64,000 nt of DNA from Micromonospora sp. HM5-17 (GTDB lineage Bacteria; Actinomycetota; Actinomycetes; Mycobacteriales; Micromonosporaceae). A program made the position numbers and the translations under genes. Shown here piece by piece: positions 42,998 through 54,447 of this stretch. The notes under the pieces are model-generated. The model did no database searches. It was not told the origin of the DNA and was given only the letters and a program-made list of their open reading frames with translations. Where the stretch lies: contig NZ_RJWA01000002.1 in the NCBI RefSeq assembly GCF_003762835.1, positions 744,001 to 808,000 of the forward strand, read 5' to 3'. Within the stretch, counting starts at the first letter, position 1. Every line of letters begins with the position of its first letter.

Positions 42998-44086
42998 GTG
43001 ACCGGGCCGGCGGCGCTGTGGCAGGGTGTCATGGTGTCGCTGATTCCCGCCGGTCCGGCGCCCGCGCCGCGGCTGCACCGAGCGGCCCGGATCGAAGATG
43101 CGGTACACCAGTTCCTCGCACGTCGACTCGGGCAGGGCGGCTGGGACGTCACGCTCGTCCCGTACGCCGGCTACGGCGCGCCCGGCTGGGTCCGGGTGCT
43201 GGGCCGGGTGCTGCTGACCCGGCTGCGCCGCCGACCCCGCCGGCGGCCCGAGAAGCTGCGGGGCTGGCGGAGCTTTGCCACGTTGCCGGTGCAGCACGCC
43301 CCGGTCGTGATCGAGGCGGGCGGCACCCGACACGAGGCCCGGGCCGACCGGAGCGGCTTCGTCGACCTCGTCGTCGACGCCGAACTGGACCCGGGCTGGC
43401 AGAGCGTACGGCTGACCAGCCCCGGGGCCGAGCCGGTCGACGCGCCGGTCCGGATCGTCGACCCGACGCTGCGGTTCGGCATCGTCTCGGACATCGACGA
43501 CACGGTGATGGTCACCGCCCTGCCCCGGCCACTGCTCGCCGCCTGGAACACCTTCGTCCTCGACGAACACGCCCGGATGGCGGTTCCGGGAATGGCGGTC
43601 CTCTTCGAACGGTTGGTCAACGCCCACCCGGGGGCACCGGTGCTCTATCTCTCCACCGGTGCCTGGAACGTCGCCCCGACCCTGACCCGTTTCCTCTCCC
43701 GACACCTCTATCCGGCCGGACCGTTGCTGTTGACGAACTGGGGACCGACGCACGACAGATGGTTCCGCAGCGGACGGGAGCACAAGCGGACGACGCTGGT
43801 TCGGCTGGCCCGGGAGTTCCCGCAGATCCGGTGGCTGTTGATCGGCGACGACGGCCAGCACGACCAGGAGATCTACGCCGAGTTCGCCGCGAAGTACCCG
43901 GACAACGTCGTCGGCGTGCTGATCCGCCGGCTCTCGCCGACCCAGGCGGTGCTGGCGGGGACGTTCCCCGCCCCGGCGGACAGCCCGGACGGCGGTACGG
44001 CCGCCGGGGCGCTGGGCGAGCGGTGGCTGACCGCCCCCGACGGGGCCGGGCTGTGGCGGCTGCTCCGTGAGGCCGAGTTGGTCTGA
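42998..44086 (+). CDS. App1/LNS2-like phosphatidate phosphatase domain protein (DUF2183)
   Basis: A 362-residue protein. The C-terminal HAD-type catalytic domain has the nucleophile motif VSDIDDTVMVT (DxDxT; about 164-174), LYLSTGAWNVAPTLTRFL (motif II Ser/Thr), HKRTTLVRL (motif III Lys) and LIGDDGQHDQEIYAEF (motif IV acids). The N-terminal part (WDVTLVPYAGYGAPGWVRVLGRVLL) is the usual beta-domain of actinobacterial App1-like proteins. Related yeast App1 dephosphorylates phosphatidate; the bacterial substrate is not known. GTG 42998 is chosen by the reading frame; ATG 43031 is an alternative. Confidence 0.83.
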   Translation: MTGPAALWQGVMVSLIPAGPAPAPRLHRAARIEDAVHQFLARRLGQGGWDVTLVPYAGYGAPGWVRVLGRVLLTRLRRRPRRRPEKLRGWRSFATLPVQHAPVVIEAGGTRHEARADRSGFVDLVVDAELDPGWQSVRLTSPGAEPVDAPVRIVDPTLRFGIVSDIDDTVMVTALPRPLLAAWNTFVLDEHARMAVPGMAVLFERLVNAHPGAPVLYLSTGAWNVAPTLTRFLSRHLYPAGPLLLTNWGPTHDRWFRSGREHKRTTLVRLAREFPQIRWLLIGDDGQHDQEIYAEFAAKYPDNVVGVLIRRLSPTQAVLAGTFPAPADSPDGGTAAGALGERWLTAPDGAGLWRLLREAELV

Positions 44087-44137
44087 TCCGGCCGGGTTCG
44101 GGAGCGTCGGCGCGTCGCCGCCTCGGCGGTGCGCGCG

Positions 44138-44512
44138 CTACGCCGACGCGTCGCCGTCAGCCGCGGCCTCCGCCGCCCGGCGGCGGTCTCGGCGGCCCCG
44201 GGCGAGCTCGGTGCCGAGGGCGTCCAGCCGCTGGCTCCAGAACCCTCGGTACCGCTCCAGCCAGCGGTCGATCTCCCGCAGCGGGGTGGGGTCGACCGCG
44301 TAGAGCCGCCGGGTCCCCTCGGCGCGGACCGTGGCGAAGCCGTTCTCCCGGAGCACCCGCAGGTGCTGCGAGACGCCCGGCTGCGAGATCCCGAACTCCT
44401 CCTGGATGACCGCGCTGACCTCGCCGGCGGGCCGCTCGCCGTCGGCCAGCAGCTCCAGGATCCGTCGCCGGACCGGGTCGCCGAGTACGTCGAACGCGTG
44501 CACGGACGCCAT
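44138..44512 (-). CDS. ArsR family transcriptional regulator
   Basis: A 124-residue winged-HTH repressor. It has FDVLGDPVRRRILELLADGERPAGEVSAVIQ and the recognition helix ISQPGVSQHLRVLRENGF, then the wing TVRAEGTRRLYAVDP. The C-terminal tail (LREIDRWLERYRGFWSQRLDALGTEL) is the SRPBCC-associated ArsR type; no metal-binding ELCVCDL motif is present, so it is probably not a metal sensor. A TATATAAG box on the minus strand near 44527-44535 is a good -10 candidate close to the start. It is convergent with the App1-like gene, and no obvious target is adjacent. Confidence 0.85.
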   Translation of the reverse strand: MASVHAFDVLGDPVRRRILELLADGERPAGEVSAVIQEEFGISQPGVSQHLRVLRENGFATVRAEGTRRLYAVDPTPLREIDRWLERYRGFWSQRLDALGTELARGRRDRRRAAEAAADGDASA

Positions 44513-44693
44513 TTTCTCAGCGCGTACTTATATAGGGAAATCCGGTCGAGCGGCTGCCGATCCGCCGCCGGCCCGCGCCACGTCCGCCGGCGCCCCCGAT
44601 TCCCGGACGGCCCCGCCCGCCGATCATCCTGACCCGGGCCGGCTGGCCGCCCGGAGGCGCACGAACGGTGCGGCGCCCGACCCGCCGCGCGCG

Positions 44694-45227
44694 TCACCCG
44701 AGGTGCGACGCTCCCGCGTCATTCGGGGTGTACCGCTGGGCCGGGCCGCAGTAGTCGGGGCGCGGGCTGTCCGAGAGCAGCGAGGCCCGGCAGACCTGGA
44801 CGACGACCGAGTCGATGGGGCCGCGCGCCAGGTCGGCCCGCAGCGCCACCTCGATCGCGATCTGGGTGTTGTCGACCCGGTGCACCACCTCGTCGACCAG
44901 GACGTCCTTGCTGTACGCCGAGTACGTCGCGTAGCTGAACCGCAGGTCGTCGAGGCAGATCCGGCTCGGGTCGTCCCGGGACGGGCGGTCGATCAGGTAC
45001 CCGGTGAGCAGGACGTCGGCCTGGCCCGGTGGCGCGGTGATCGGGCGCCAGTCGAGCAGGCCCTCGGTCTGGCCGTACGGACAGCCGTCGCCCGAGTCGG
45101 CGGCGAAGCGGACGACGGACGCGCGGGTGGTCGCCTCGGCGGCGAACCCGGGGTCGGACGGGGCGGCACCGGCGGCGAGCAGCGCGGCGGCGACGACGGT
45201 TGCCGCCCGGCGAATCGATCGCGGCAT
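44694..45227 (-). CDS. Secreted protein of unknown family with four cysteines
   Basis: A 177-residue exported protein. The signal peptide is MPRSIRRAATVVAAALLAAGAAPSDPGFA with probable cleavage near residue 29-30. The mature part contains four cysteines (SGDGCPYG, SRICLDDL, VQVCRAS, PDYCGPAQ) that could form two disulfides, and beta-strand-rich segments (IAIEVALRADLARGPIDSVVVQVC). ATG 45227 follows GAGGGAAAG. It has 301 bp of its own upstream region with an A+T-rich spot (ACATCGATATGTATTGCG on the minus strand) that may be its promoter. I do not recognise the family. Confidence 0.65.
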   Translation of the reverse strand: MPRSIRRAATVVAAALLAAGAAPSDPGFAAEATTRASVVRFAADSGDGCPYGQTEGLLDWRPITAPPGQADVLLTGYLIDRPSRDDPSRICLDDLRFSYATYSAYSKDVLVDEVVHRVDNTQIAIEVALRADLARGPIDSVVVQVCRASLLSDSPRPDYCGPAQRYTPNDAGASHLG

Positions 45228-45528
45228 GAGCTTTCCCTCTCGGACGGTTTGTGGGGTGGCGGCCCCGGGCGGGCCGGCCGGCCACCTGGGCGGGCCCGGA
45301 CCCGAGCCGGACAACCGCGGATGTCGCGCGCCGCAATACATATCGATGTCTTGTCGAGCCAGCGCGTCTACGACCCGGCCGGTGGGTGGCTGGTTCGGCG
45401 GCGGCATCGCGAGCCGGCGCCCCCCGGACGCACGCGAACTCCAACCCGGGCCGGGCGAACTCCGGCACGACCAGGGCGAAACCCCGGCCCGGGCTGGGAG
45501 AGTCCCTGGCCGGCGCGGTGGGTTGGTC
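45228..45528. other. Intergenic region upstream of the secreted protein gene
   Basis: A 301-bp gap between the secreted-protein start (minus) and the end of the LysE gene (minus). Apart from the promoter-like A+T spot at 45335-45355, it is GC-rich and no gene or structure is recognised. Confidence 0.4.
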
Positions 45529-46170
45529 TCAGCGCTCGATGATCAGGTTGATACCTATCGTGATCATGGTGATCGCGATCAGGCTGTCGAGGACCCGCCA
45601 GGCCAGCGGACGGGCGAAGATCCGGCCGAGCAGGCGGGCGCCGTACCCCAACGCGGTGAACCAGACCAGGCTGGCCAGCGCCGCGCCGGCGCCGAACCAC
45701 CAGCGCCCGACCGGGTCACGGGTGTTGGCGAGCGAGCCGAGCAGCAGGACGGTGTCGAGGTAGACGTGCGGGTTGAGCCAGGTCAGCGCCAGCACGGTCA
45801 GCACCGCGGTACGCAGTGACGCTCCACCGTCGTCGGCCGGGGTCAGCGCCTGGCGACGAAACGCCCGCCGGGCCGCCAGCAGCCCGTAGCCGACGAGAAA
45901 CGCGGCGCCGGCCCAGCGTACGGCGGTGAGCACCACCGGGGCGCGCGCGACGATCAGGCCGATCCCGGTGATGCCGGCCAGGATGAGGACCGCGTCCGAG
46001 GCGGCACAGACGGCGACGATCGGCAGGACGTGCTGAGCCCGGATGCCCTGCCGGAGCACGAAGGCGTTCTGGGCGCCGATCGCCACGATCAGGGAGAGCC
46101 CGACACCGAATCCGGCGACCAGGCCGGAGAGGAGCCCGGCGGGAAGCGGAAGGTTGGCGGAAGCGGTCAC
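45529..46170 (-). CDS. lysE: LysE/ArgO family basic amino acid exporter
   Basis: A 213-residue membrane protein with six hydrophobic segments. The LysE signature near the N-terminus, SLIVAIGAQNAFVLRQGIRAQHVLPIVAVCAASDAVLI, is intact, and the second half has LTWLNPHVYLDTVLLLG, the conserved Asn-Pro-His element. The protein exports L-lysine/L-arginine to avoid toxic accumulation. It is divergent from a LysG-type regulator with a 71-bp gap, the classic lysE-lysG arrangement of Corynebacterium. ATG 46170. Confidence 0.9.
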   Translation of the reverse strand: MTASANLPLPAGLLSGLVAGFGVGLSLIVAIGAQNAFVLRQGIRAQHVLPIVAVCAASDAVLILAGITGIGLIVARAPVVLTAVRWAGAAFLVGYGLLAARRAFRRQALTPADDGGASLRTAVLTVLALTWLNPHVYLDTVLLLGSLANTRDPVGRWWFGAGAALASLVWFTALGYGARLLGRIFARPLAWRVLDSLIAITMITIGINLIIER

Positions 46171-46206
46171 GGGCCGACCCTAAGGATCGGAGCGGGGGCC
46201 ACTCCA

Positions 46207-46232
46207 GCTAATGATTCTTACCTAAGATTAGG
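46207..46232. promoter_or_regulatory. Probable LysG operator between lysE and lysG
   Basis: Inverted repeat CTAAT (46208-46212) ... ATTAG (46227-46231) with 14 bp between, a LysR-type T-N11-A arrangement, in the A+T-rich 71-bp lysE/lysG gap. TAAGAT at 46223-46228 could be a -10 element for lysG. Role inferred from position. Confidence 0.55.
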
Positions 46233-46241
46233 GTTGCTTAT

Positions 46242-47138
46242 GTGGACGTGCAGTTCGAGCAGCTTCGTACCTTCGTCGCGGTGATCGACCAGGGCTCGTT
46301 CGAGGCCGCCGCCCGCCAGTTGCACGTCACCCCCTCCGCGGTCAGCCAGCGGATGAAGGCGCTGGAGACCGCGATCGGCCGGGTGCTCGTCGAGCGCGGC
46401 AAACCGGCCCGGCCCACCCCCTCCGGCGAGGTCGTGCTGCGGCTGGCCCGCCAGGTCGCGCTGTTGGAGCGCGACGTCCTGGACCAGCTCGGCGACGACT
46501 CCACCGCCACGGCGGCCGGGTTCACCCGGATCCCGATCGTGGTCAACGGCGACTCGCTGAACACCTGGGTGCTGCCCGCGCTCGCCGCCGCGGTCCGGGC
46601 CGGGATCTGCGTGGACGTCTACCGGGAGGACCAGGACCACTCCGTGGAACTCCTGCGGCGGGGCACGGTGATGGCCGCGGTCACCTCGGAGGCGCGCCCG
46701 GTGCAGGGCTGTGCGGTTCGCCGGCTCGGCCGGATGCGGTACCGTCCGATGGCCAGCCCGGAGTTCGTCCGGACCTGGCTGCCCGACGGTCCGACGGTCG
46801 CCAACCTGGCCCGGGCGCCGATGCTGGTCTTCGACCGGAAGGACGACCTGCAACACCGCTACCTGCGCCAGCGGACTCGTCAGCCGCTGGACCCGCCCCG
46901 CAGCTACCTGCCCTCCTCCGGGGACTTCCCGGAGGCCATCCGGCTCGGGCTCGGCTGGGGGATGCTGCCGGGCCAGCAGATCGCGCGCTACCAGGACTCC
47001 GGCGCGATCGTCCCCATCGACCCCGACGCGGTCCTCGACGTACCGCTGTACTGGCAGCAGTGGCGGCTCGACTCCCGGCTCCTCACGGCGCTGGCCGACG
47101 CCGTCGCCGCCGCGGCCGCCGCGTCCCTGGAGCGGTAG
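46242..47138 (+). CDS. lysG: LysR-type regulator LysG/ArgP of the lysine/arginine exporter
   Basis: A 298-residue LysR protein of the ArgP/LysG (IciA) subgroup. Its HTH is FEQLRTFVAVIDQGSFEAAARQLHVTPSAVSQRMKALE, followed by the effector domain with VNGDSLNTWVLPAL and DQDHSVELLRRGTVMAAVTSEARPVQGCAVRRLG, both typical of ArgP. It activates the divergent lysE when basic amino acids are high. GTG 46242. A 66-bp internal piece (46661-46726) and the last 33 bp (47110-47142) recur as a deleted copy at 49076-49173. Confidence 0.9.
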   Translation: MDVQFEQLRTFVAVIDQGSFEAAARQLHVTPSAVSQRMKALETAIGRVLVERGKPARPTPSGEVVLRLARQVALLERDVLDQLGDDSTATAAGFTRIPIVVNGDSLNTWVLPALAAAVRAGICVDVYREDQDHSVELLRRGTVMAAVTSEARPVQGCAVRRLGRMRYRPMASPEFVRTWLPDGPTVANLARAPMLVFDRKDDLQHRYLRQRTRQPLDPPRSYLPSSGDFPEAIRLGLGWGMLPGQQIARYQDSGAIVPIDPDAVLDVPLYWQQWRLDSRLLTALADAVAAAAAASLER

Positions 47139-47258
47139 CCCGACCCCTCCGGCCCCGGCCGCCCCGTGTCCGTCACCGGGCCTTCCGGGCCATCCCGGCT
47201 CCCCTCGTCCCGGGGTGGCGCGACCCGTCCCTCGACGTCCGGGGGGCGCGACGGTTCG

Positions 47259-48689
47259 TCAGACGGTGACCCGCTCGCCCGCATCGGGCCGCGTCGCGAA
47301 CGTGCCGGTGCGACTCGCGTTGGCCGCGGTCAGGCAACCGAGAACCGCGACCACCGCGAAGCCGAAGAACAGCAGCTGCGCGGAGCGGGTCGTCGAGGGC
47401 GCGCCGAGGTTCACCAGCACCCCGCCCAGGGCGGAGCTGAAGGCGAGCGCGATCAGCTCGACGGTGTTCGCGCCGGCCGACGCCTTGCCCGCCTCGGCCG
47501 GGTCGTCGGACACGCCCATGGTGGCCACGACCAGGTGGGGAAACGCGATGCCGATTCCGGCGCCCGCGGCCATGAGACCGACAAACCAGGCCCCGACCGC
47601 GAGGAGTCCCGCGTGCTCCCACTGGGTCAGCCCGGCCAGCGTCAGACCGGCGGCGAGCACGGCGGGCCCCAGCGCGCACAGCCGCCGGATCGTCCGCGGG
47701 TCGGAGGCGTTGGCGCTGAACACCATGCTCGTCGACCAGCCCAGCGACACGGCGGCGCCCAGAAAGCCGGCCACCAGCGGCTCCAGCCCTGCCAGCCGCT
47801 GGCCGAACAGCGGGGTGAACGCCTCGGTGGCGGTGCCGGCCGCGAGGACGGCGATGGTCAGGTACAGCCACATCAACGGATTCGCCGCCGAGTACGTCAT
47901 CGCCGGCAGGACCCGTACGGCGGCGCGGCGCTCCCACGCCACGAATCCCGTCAGCAGCACCGCGGCCACCACCCCGGCGCCGGCCAGCTGCCACGGCTGC
48001 TCCAGCAGGCTCGCGACGCTGATGACGGCCGTGGTCGCGGTCAGTAGCGCCAGCGAGACCACCGGCATCGGTTCGCCGGCCGTCGCCCGTTCCGGACGCG
48101 GCAGCACCCGCGACGCGACGACGGCGACGAACGCGCCCACCACGGCGAGCACCACGAACGCGAGTCGCCAGGCGGAGAACTGGGCGAAGACGCCTCCGAT
48201 GGCGGGACCGGCGAGCGTCCCGACGCCCCACATCGCCGAGACCAGGGCGGTCGCCGTGGCCCAGAGCCGTTCCGGCAGCACGGCCTGCACCACCGCGTAG
48301 CCGAGGCCGGCCAGGATCCCGCCACCCACGCCCTGCAGCGCGCGGCCGCACAACAGCACCACCATCGTGGGGCTCACCGCGCACACGACGGTGCCGATGA
48401 CGAAGGGCGCCAGCGCGATCAGGTACGCCCCGGCCGGCCCGCGCCCACCGAGCAACCGGCTGACCAGCATGGAGGAGATCACCGAGGCGATCATGAATAC
48501 CGAGGTGCTCCAGGCATAGAGCCGCTCCCCTCCGATGTCCTCGGTGGCCGTCGGCAGCAGGCTCGTGGTGAGGAAGACGTTGATCGCGTGCAACCCGACC
48601 CCGCCGGCCAGGACGGTGGCGATGCCGACGTGTCCAGGACCGAGCAGGTCACGCCAGCGTCCGCGTGGATTTTCCGCAACAGTGGACAT
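47259..48689 (-). CDS. MFS transporter (DHA2-like drug/efflux pump)
   Basis: A 476-residue major facilitator with about 14 hydrophobic segments, as in the DHA2 drug:H+ family. Features are LTTSLLPTATEDIGG in TM1, LLGGRGPAGAYLIAL between TM2 and TM3, the motif-C-like GVGGGILAGLGYAVVQAVLPERLWATATALVSAMWGVGTLAGPAIGGVFAQ, and GAGIGIAFPHLVVATMGVSD in the second half. ATG 48689 is chosen over 48710. A perfect 9-bp palindromic site lies 14-35 bp upstream of the start and probably binds a repressor encoded elsewhere. Substrate unknown. Confidence 0.85.
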   Translation of the reverse strand: MSTVAENPRGRWRDLLGPGHVGIATVLAGGVGLHAINVFLTTSLLPTATEDIGGERLYAWSTSVFMIASVISSMLVSRLLGGRGPAGAYLIALAPFVIGTVVCAVSPTMVVLLCGRALQGVGGGILAGLGYAVVQAVLPERLWATATALVSAMWGVGTLAGPAIGGVFAQFSAWRLAFVVLAVVGAFVAVVASRVLPRPERATAGEPMPVVSLALLTATTAVISVASLLEQPWQLAGAGVVAAVLLTGFVAWERRAAVRVLPAMTYSAANPLMWLYLTIAVLAAGTATEAFTPLFGQRLAGLEPLVAGFLGAAVSLGWSTSMVFSANASDPRTIRRLCALGPAVLAAGLTLAGLTQWEHAGLLAVGAWFVGLMAAGAGIGIAFPHLVVATMGVSDDPAEAGKASAGANTVELIALAFSSALGGVLVNLGAPSTTRSAQLLFFGFAVVAVLGCLTAANASRTGTFATRPDAGERVTV

Positions 48690-48702
48690 GCGCCGACCGT
48701 AG

Positions 48703-48724
48703 GATCTCAAGAGAACTTGAGATC
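48703..48724 (-). promoter_or_regulatory. Palindromic operator upstream of the MFS gene
   Basis: GATCTCAAG (48703-48711) and CTTGAGATC (48716-48724) form a perfect 9-bp inverted repeat with a 4-bp centre (AGAA), starting 14 bp upstream of the MFS ATG. The shape and A+T content fit a MarR- or HxlR-type repressor site. No such regulator is adjacent. Confidence 0.65.
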
Positions 48725-48757
48725 AATCGAGTGCGTCGGAGGTCACGGGCGACGCCG

Positions 48758-48990
48758 GCGGTGGACCGCCGAACGCCCGGGTGCACCCCGGGGCGAAGGT
48801 GCGCGGCTCGGTGCCGAAAGGGGTGGAGATCGGCCGGCACACGTCGTCCGCAACGCCATCCTCGGCAGGAACGTGCGGGGTACCGGAGGGTACGGCGATC
48901 GGCGTCGAGCCGACGCGGGACCGCGAGCGCGTCGCGGTCTCCGACCATGGGATCGTGGTGATCGACAAGGGGCACCGGGTCGAGGCCTGA
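48758..48990 (+). pseudogene. glgC relic 1: C-terminal piece of ADP-glucose pyrophosphorylase
   Basis: Read across frames, the plus strand gives [21 protein letters not shown], then [11 protein letters not shown], then [20 protein letters not shown] and [13 protein letters not shown] to a TGA at 48988-48990. This is the C-terminal beta-helix end of GlgC (glucose-1-phosphate adenylyltransferase). At least two frameshifts are needed and the catalytic N-terminal domain is missing. It sits behind the MFS promoter on the opposite strand. A second, different glgC relic lies at 52138-52571. Confidence 0.7.
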
Positions 48991-49075
48991 CCCGGTGCGG
49001 CCGCCACGGCCCGCCCGGCGTCGGACCGGTCGGCCCGGGTCCCGCCGCGCTTGGACACGCGGCGGAGCCCGCCCG

Positions 49076-49173
49076 GGCACGGTGATGGCCGCGGTCACCT
49101 CCGAGGCGCGCCCGGTGCAGGGCTGTGCGGTTCGCCGGCTCCGCGGCCGCCGCGTCCCTGGAGCGGTAGCCCG
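49076..49173 (+). pseudogene. Deletion scar: partial copy of lysG
   Basis: Bases 49076-49141 repeat 46661-46726 of lysG with a single mismatch seen (GGAGGCG versus CGAGGCG), and 49141-49173 repeat 47110-47142 (the end of lysG with its TAG) exactly. The 383 bp between these parts in lysG are missing, which destroys the frame. It is therefore a non-functional remnant of a lysG copy lying about 2 kb from the intact gene, with the MFS gene and glgC relic between. Confidence 0.85.
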
Positions 49174-49206
49174 GCCGGTCGTCGCCGCGGGTGCGCGCGT
49201 GCCCGG

Positions 49207-49791
49207 TCAGTCTGGGGCGGACGCGAAGCCGTCGAGCACGGCGGCCACGGTGACCCGCACGGTCCGGTGGACCGGTTCCCCGGAGTCCAGGGCGATGACC
49301 GCCGCGTTGATCACCCCCTGGAGCAGCCGGGCGGCCAGCTCCGGCTGCGGGTGGCCCAGCGTGGTGAGGATCGGTACCGCGCTGGGCATCAGCTCCTGGT
49401 GCAGCTCCCCGATGCGCTGCCGGGCGGCGGCCGACAGCGGCGCCTCGGCGATGGCGTGGGCCAGCCGGTGCCGGGTGTCCCGGGCGGCGGCCAGTTGCGC
49501 CCGGACGAAGGCGACCAGCCGGCCGCGGGGAGTGCGCTCGCGGGCGACGGCCCGCTCGACCCTGGCCGCGACCTGCGGCAGCGCCTCCTCACACAGCGCC
49601 ACCGCCACCTCGTCCCTGGTCCGGAAGTACGAGTAGATGGTGGGGCGGGCCAACCCGGTGCGCTCGGCGAGCGCGCCGAAGGTCAGGGCCGGATAGCCGC
49701 CGGAGAGCAGCAGGTCAGCCGCGGCGGCGAGCAGAGCACCACGCCGGAGGGCGTGGTGCTCCGTCACCGTCGCTGCGTTGATCTTCGGCAT
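49207..49791 (-). CDS. TetR family repressor of the adjacent MMPL transporter
   Basis: A 194-residue TetR protein. The N-terminal HTH is LTFGALAERTGLARPTIYSYFRTRDEVAVALC (about 38-69). The C-terminal domain is all-helical. ATG 49791 (TTG 49794 one codon earlier is possible) lies 10 bp after the MMPL stop on the same strand, so it is the second gene of an MMPL-tetR operon. The likely operator is the perfect repeat CCGACA-CTC-TGTCGG at 51978-51992 upstream of the MMPL gene, giving negative feedback on the pair. Confidence 0.83.
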   Translation of the reverse strand: MPKINAATVTEHHALRRGALLAAAADLLLSGGYPALTFGALAERTGLARPTIYSYFRTRDEVAVALCEEALPQVAARVERAVARERTPRGRLVAFVRAQLAAARDTRHRLAHAIAEAPLSAAARQRIGELHQELMPSAVPILTTLGHPQPELAARLLQGVINAAVIALDSGEPVHRTVRVTVAAVLDGFASAPD

Positions 49792-49801
49792 CAACCGGAT
49801 G

Positions 49802-52571
<2,770 letters not shown>

Positions 52572-52715
52572 GCCGGACCGGCCACCGTGGGCCGGCCGGA
52601 CGTTCCACCGGTCGACCCGCAGCCCGCGTCCGTGAGCGCGCCCGCCCCGCGCGGCGAGGACGCGGCCCGGGGCCCGTCCCGCGGGCCCGTTCCCATGCGA
52701 GGAGAAGGAGGTTCG

Positions 52716-54362
52716 ATGTCGGTCCACGCCCGTGCCGGCCAGCCTGCCCAGCCCGAGGATCTGGTCGACGTGGCACGACTCGTCACCGCGTACTACGCCG
52801 AGCACCCGGACCCGGCCGACCCCGGGCAGCAGGTCACGTTCGGCACCTCGGGTCACCGAGGGTCCAGCCTGCGGTGCGCGTTCAACGAGGACCACATCCT
52901 CGCCATCACCCAGGCGACCTGCGACTACCGGCGACAGCACGGGATCGATGGGCCGTTGTTCCTGGGCCGGGACACCCACGCGCTCTCCGAGCCGGCCGCG
53001 GTGAGCGCGCTGGAGGTGCTCGCCGCGAACGAGGTGACCGTGCTCGTCGACAGCCGGGACGGCTACACCCCGACTCCGGCACTGTCGCGCGCGATCCTCA
53101 GCCACAACGCCGGGCGGAGCAGCGGACTCGCCGACGGTGTGGTGATCACCCCGTCCCACAACCCGCCCACCGACGGCGGGTTCAAGTACAACCCCACCCA
53201 CGGCGGCCCGGCGGACACCGACGCCACCCGGTGGATCCAGGACCGAGCCAACGAGCTGCTGGCCGATGGCCTTCGTGGGGTGCGCCGGATCCCGTACGCC
53301 CGGGCCCGGGCGGCCGAGACGACCGGCCGGTACGACTTCCTCGCCGCCTACGTCGCCGACCTTCCCGCCGCGGTCGACATCGCGGCGATCCGGGCAGCCG
53401 GGGTGCGGATCGGCGCCGACCCGCTCGGTGGGGCCAGCGTGGCGTACTGGGGCGAGATCGCCGAGCGGCACGGGCTCGACCTGACCGTGGTGAACCCGCT
53501 GATCGACCCGACCTGGCGCTTCATGACCCTGGACTGGGACGGCAAGATCCGGATGGACTGCTCCTCTCCGCACGCGATGGCCTCGCTCATCGCGCGCCGG
53601 ACGGACTACCGGGTCGCCACCGGCAACGACGCGGACGCCGACCGGCACGGTGTCGTCACCCCCGACGGCGGGTTGCTGAACCCCAACCACTACCTGGCAG
53701 TCGCGATCGCGTACCTGTTCCGCCACCGCCCCGAGTGGGCCGCCGACGCCGCGGTCGGCAAGACCCTGGTGTCGTCCTCGATGATCGACCGGGTCGCCGC
53801 CGATCTCGGCCGGAGGCTGCTGGAGGTGCCGGTGGGCTTCAAGTGGTTCGTGCCGGGGCTGCTCGACGGCTCGGTCGGCTTCGGCGGCGAGGAGAGCGCC
53901 GGCGCCTCGTTCCTGGCCCGCGACGGCCGGGTCTGGACCACCGACAAGGACGGCATCCTGCTCAGCCTGCTCGCCGCCGAGATCGTCGCGGTGACGGACC
54001 GGTCGCCGAGCGAGCACTACGCCGACCTGGTCGCCCGCTTCGGCGAGCCGGCGTACGCCCGGATCGACGCCCCCGCGACCCGGGAGGAGAAGGCGGTGCT
54101 CGGCCGGCTCTCGCCGGAGCAGGTCACCGCCACCGAGCTGGCCGGCGAGCCGATCACCGGGATCCTGACCACCGCCCCGGGCAACGGTGCCCCCATCGGC
54201 GGCCTGAAGGTCAGTACCGAGTCCGGCTGGTTCGCCGCCCGGCCCTCCGGGACCGAGGACGTCTACAAGATCTACGCCGAGTCGTTCCAGGGCCCGGAGC
54301 ACCTGAGCCGGGTGCAGGAGGAGGCCCAGGCCCTCGTCACCGACGTGCTCAAGGGCGCCTAG
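52716..54362 (+). CDS. pgm: Phosphoglucomutase (alpha-D-glucose phosphate-specific)
   Basis: A 548-residue alpha-D-phosphohexomutase of the GlgX-neighbour/Pgm type. The N-terminal [10 protein letters not shown] is the substrate loop, the phosphoserine site is [19 protein letters not shown] (about 148-166), Mg2+ is bound by [11 protein letters not shown] (about 302-312), the sugar loop is [12 protein letters not shown], and the phosphate loop is [16 protein letters not shown] near the C-terminus. It interconverts glucose-6-P and glucose-1-P, feeding glycogen and UDP-glucose synthesis. ATG 52716 follows GGAGAAGGAGG. Directly preceded by glgC relic 2. Confidence 0.93.
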   Translation: MSVHARAGQPAQPEDLVDVARLVTAYYAEHPDPADPGQQVTFGTSGHRGSSLRCAFNEDHILAITQATCDYRRQHGIDGPLFLGRDTHALSEPAAVSALEVLAANEVTVLVDSRDGYTPTPALSRAILSHNAGRSSGLADGVVITPSHNPPTDGGFKYNPTHGGPADTDATRWIQDRANELLADGLRGVRRIPYARARAAETTGRYDFLAAYVADLPAAVDIAAIRAAGVRIGADPLGGASVAYWGEIAERHGLDLTVVNPLIDPTWRFMTLDWDGKIRMDCSSPHAMASLIARRTDYRVATGNDADADRHGVVTPDGGLLNPNHYLAVAIAYLFRHRPEWAADAAVGKTLVSSSMIDRVAADLGRRLLEVPVGFKWFVPGLLDGSVGFGGEESAGASFLARDGRVWTTDKDGILLSLLAAEIVAVTDRSPSEHYADLVARFGEPAYARIDAPATREEKAVLGRLSPEQVTATELAGEPITGILTTAPGNGAPIGGLKVSTESGWFAARPSGTEDVYKIYAESFQGPEHLSRVQEEAQALVTDVLKGA

Positions 54363-54380
54363 CCGGCCGGCGGTCGGGCT

Positions 54381-54406
54381 GCTCCGGGGCGCCCCACCCC
54401 CGGAGC
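54381..54406. terminator. Hairpin between convergent pgm and mycosin genes
   Basis: GCTCCGGGG (54381-54389) pairs with CCCCGGAGC (54398-54406) across 8 nt, 18 bp after the pgm stop and 41 bp from the mycosin stop. Confidence 0.6.
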
Positions 54407-54447
54407 ACCGGCCGGCCCGAGGCGACCCGGTCCGCCGCCACCCCGGG

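Noticed and set aside
44104-44149. Hairpin GCGTCGGCG / CGCCGACGC as terminator between App1-like and arsR genes
   Set aside because: The stem is 9 bp with a 28-nt loop and its right arm lies inside the arsR coding end; too weak to list as a feature.
45335-45355. ACATATCGATGT as a regulator operator
   Set aside because: Only the outer 4 bp are symmetrical; it is more likely part of an A+T-rich promoter.
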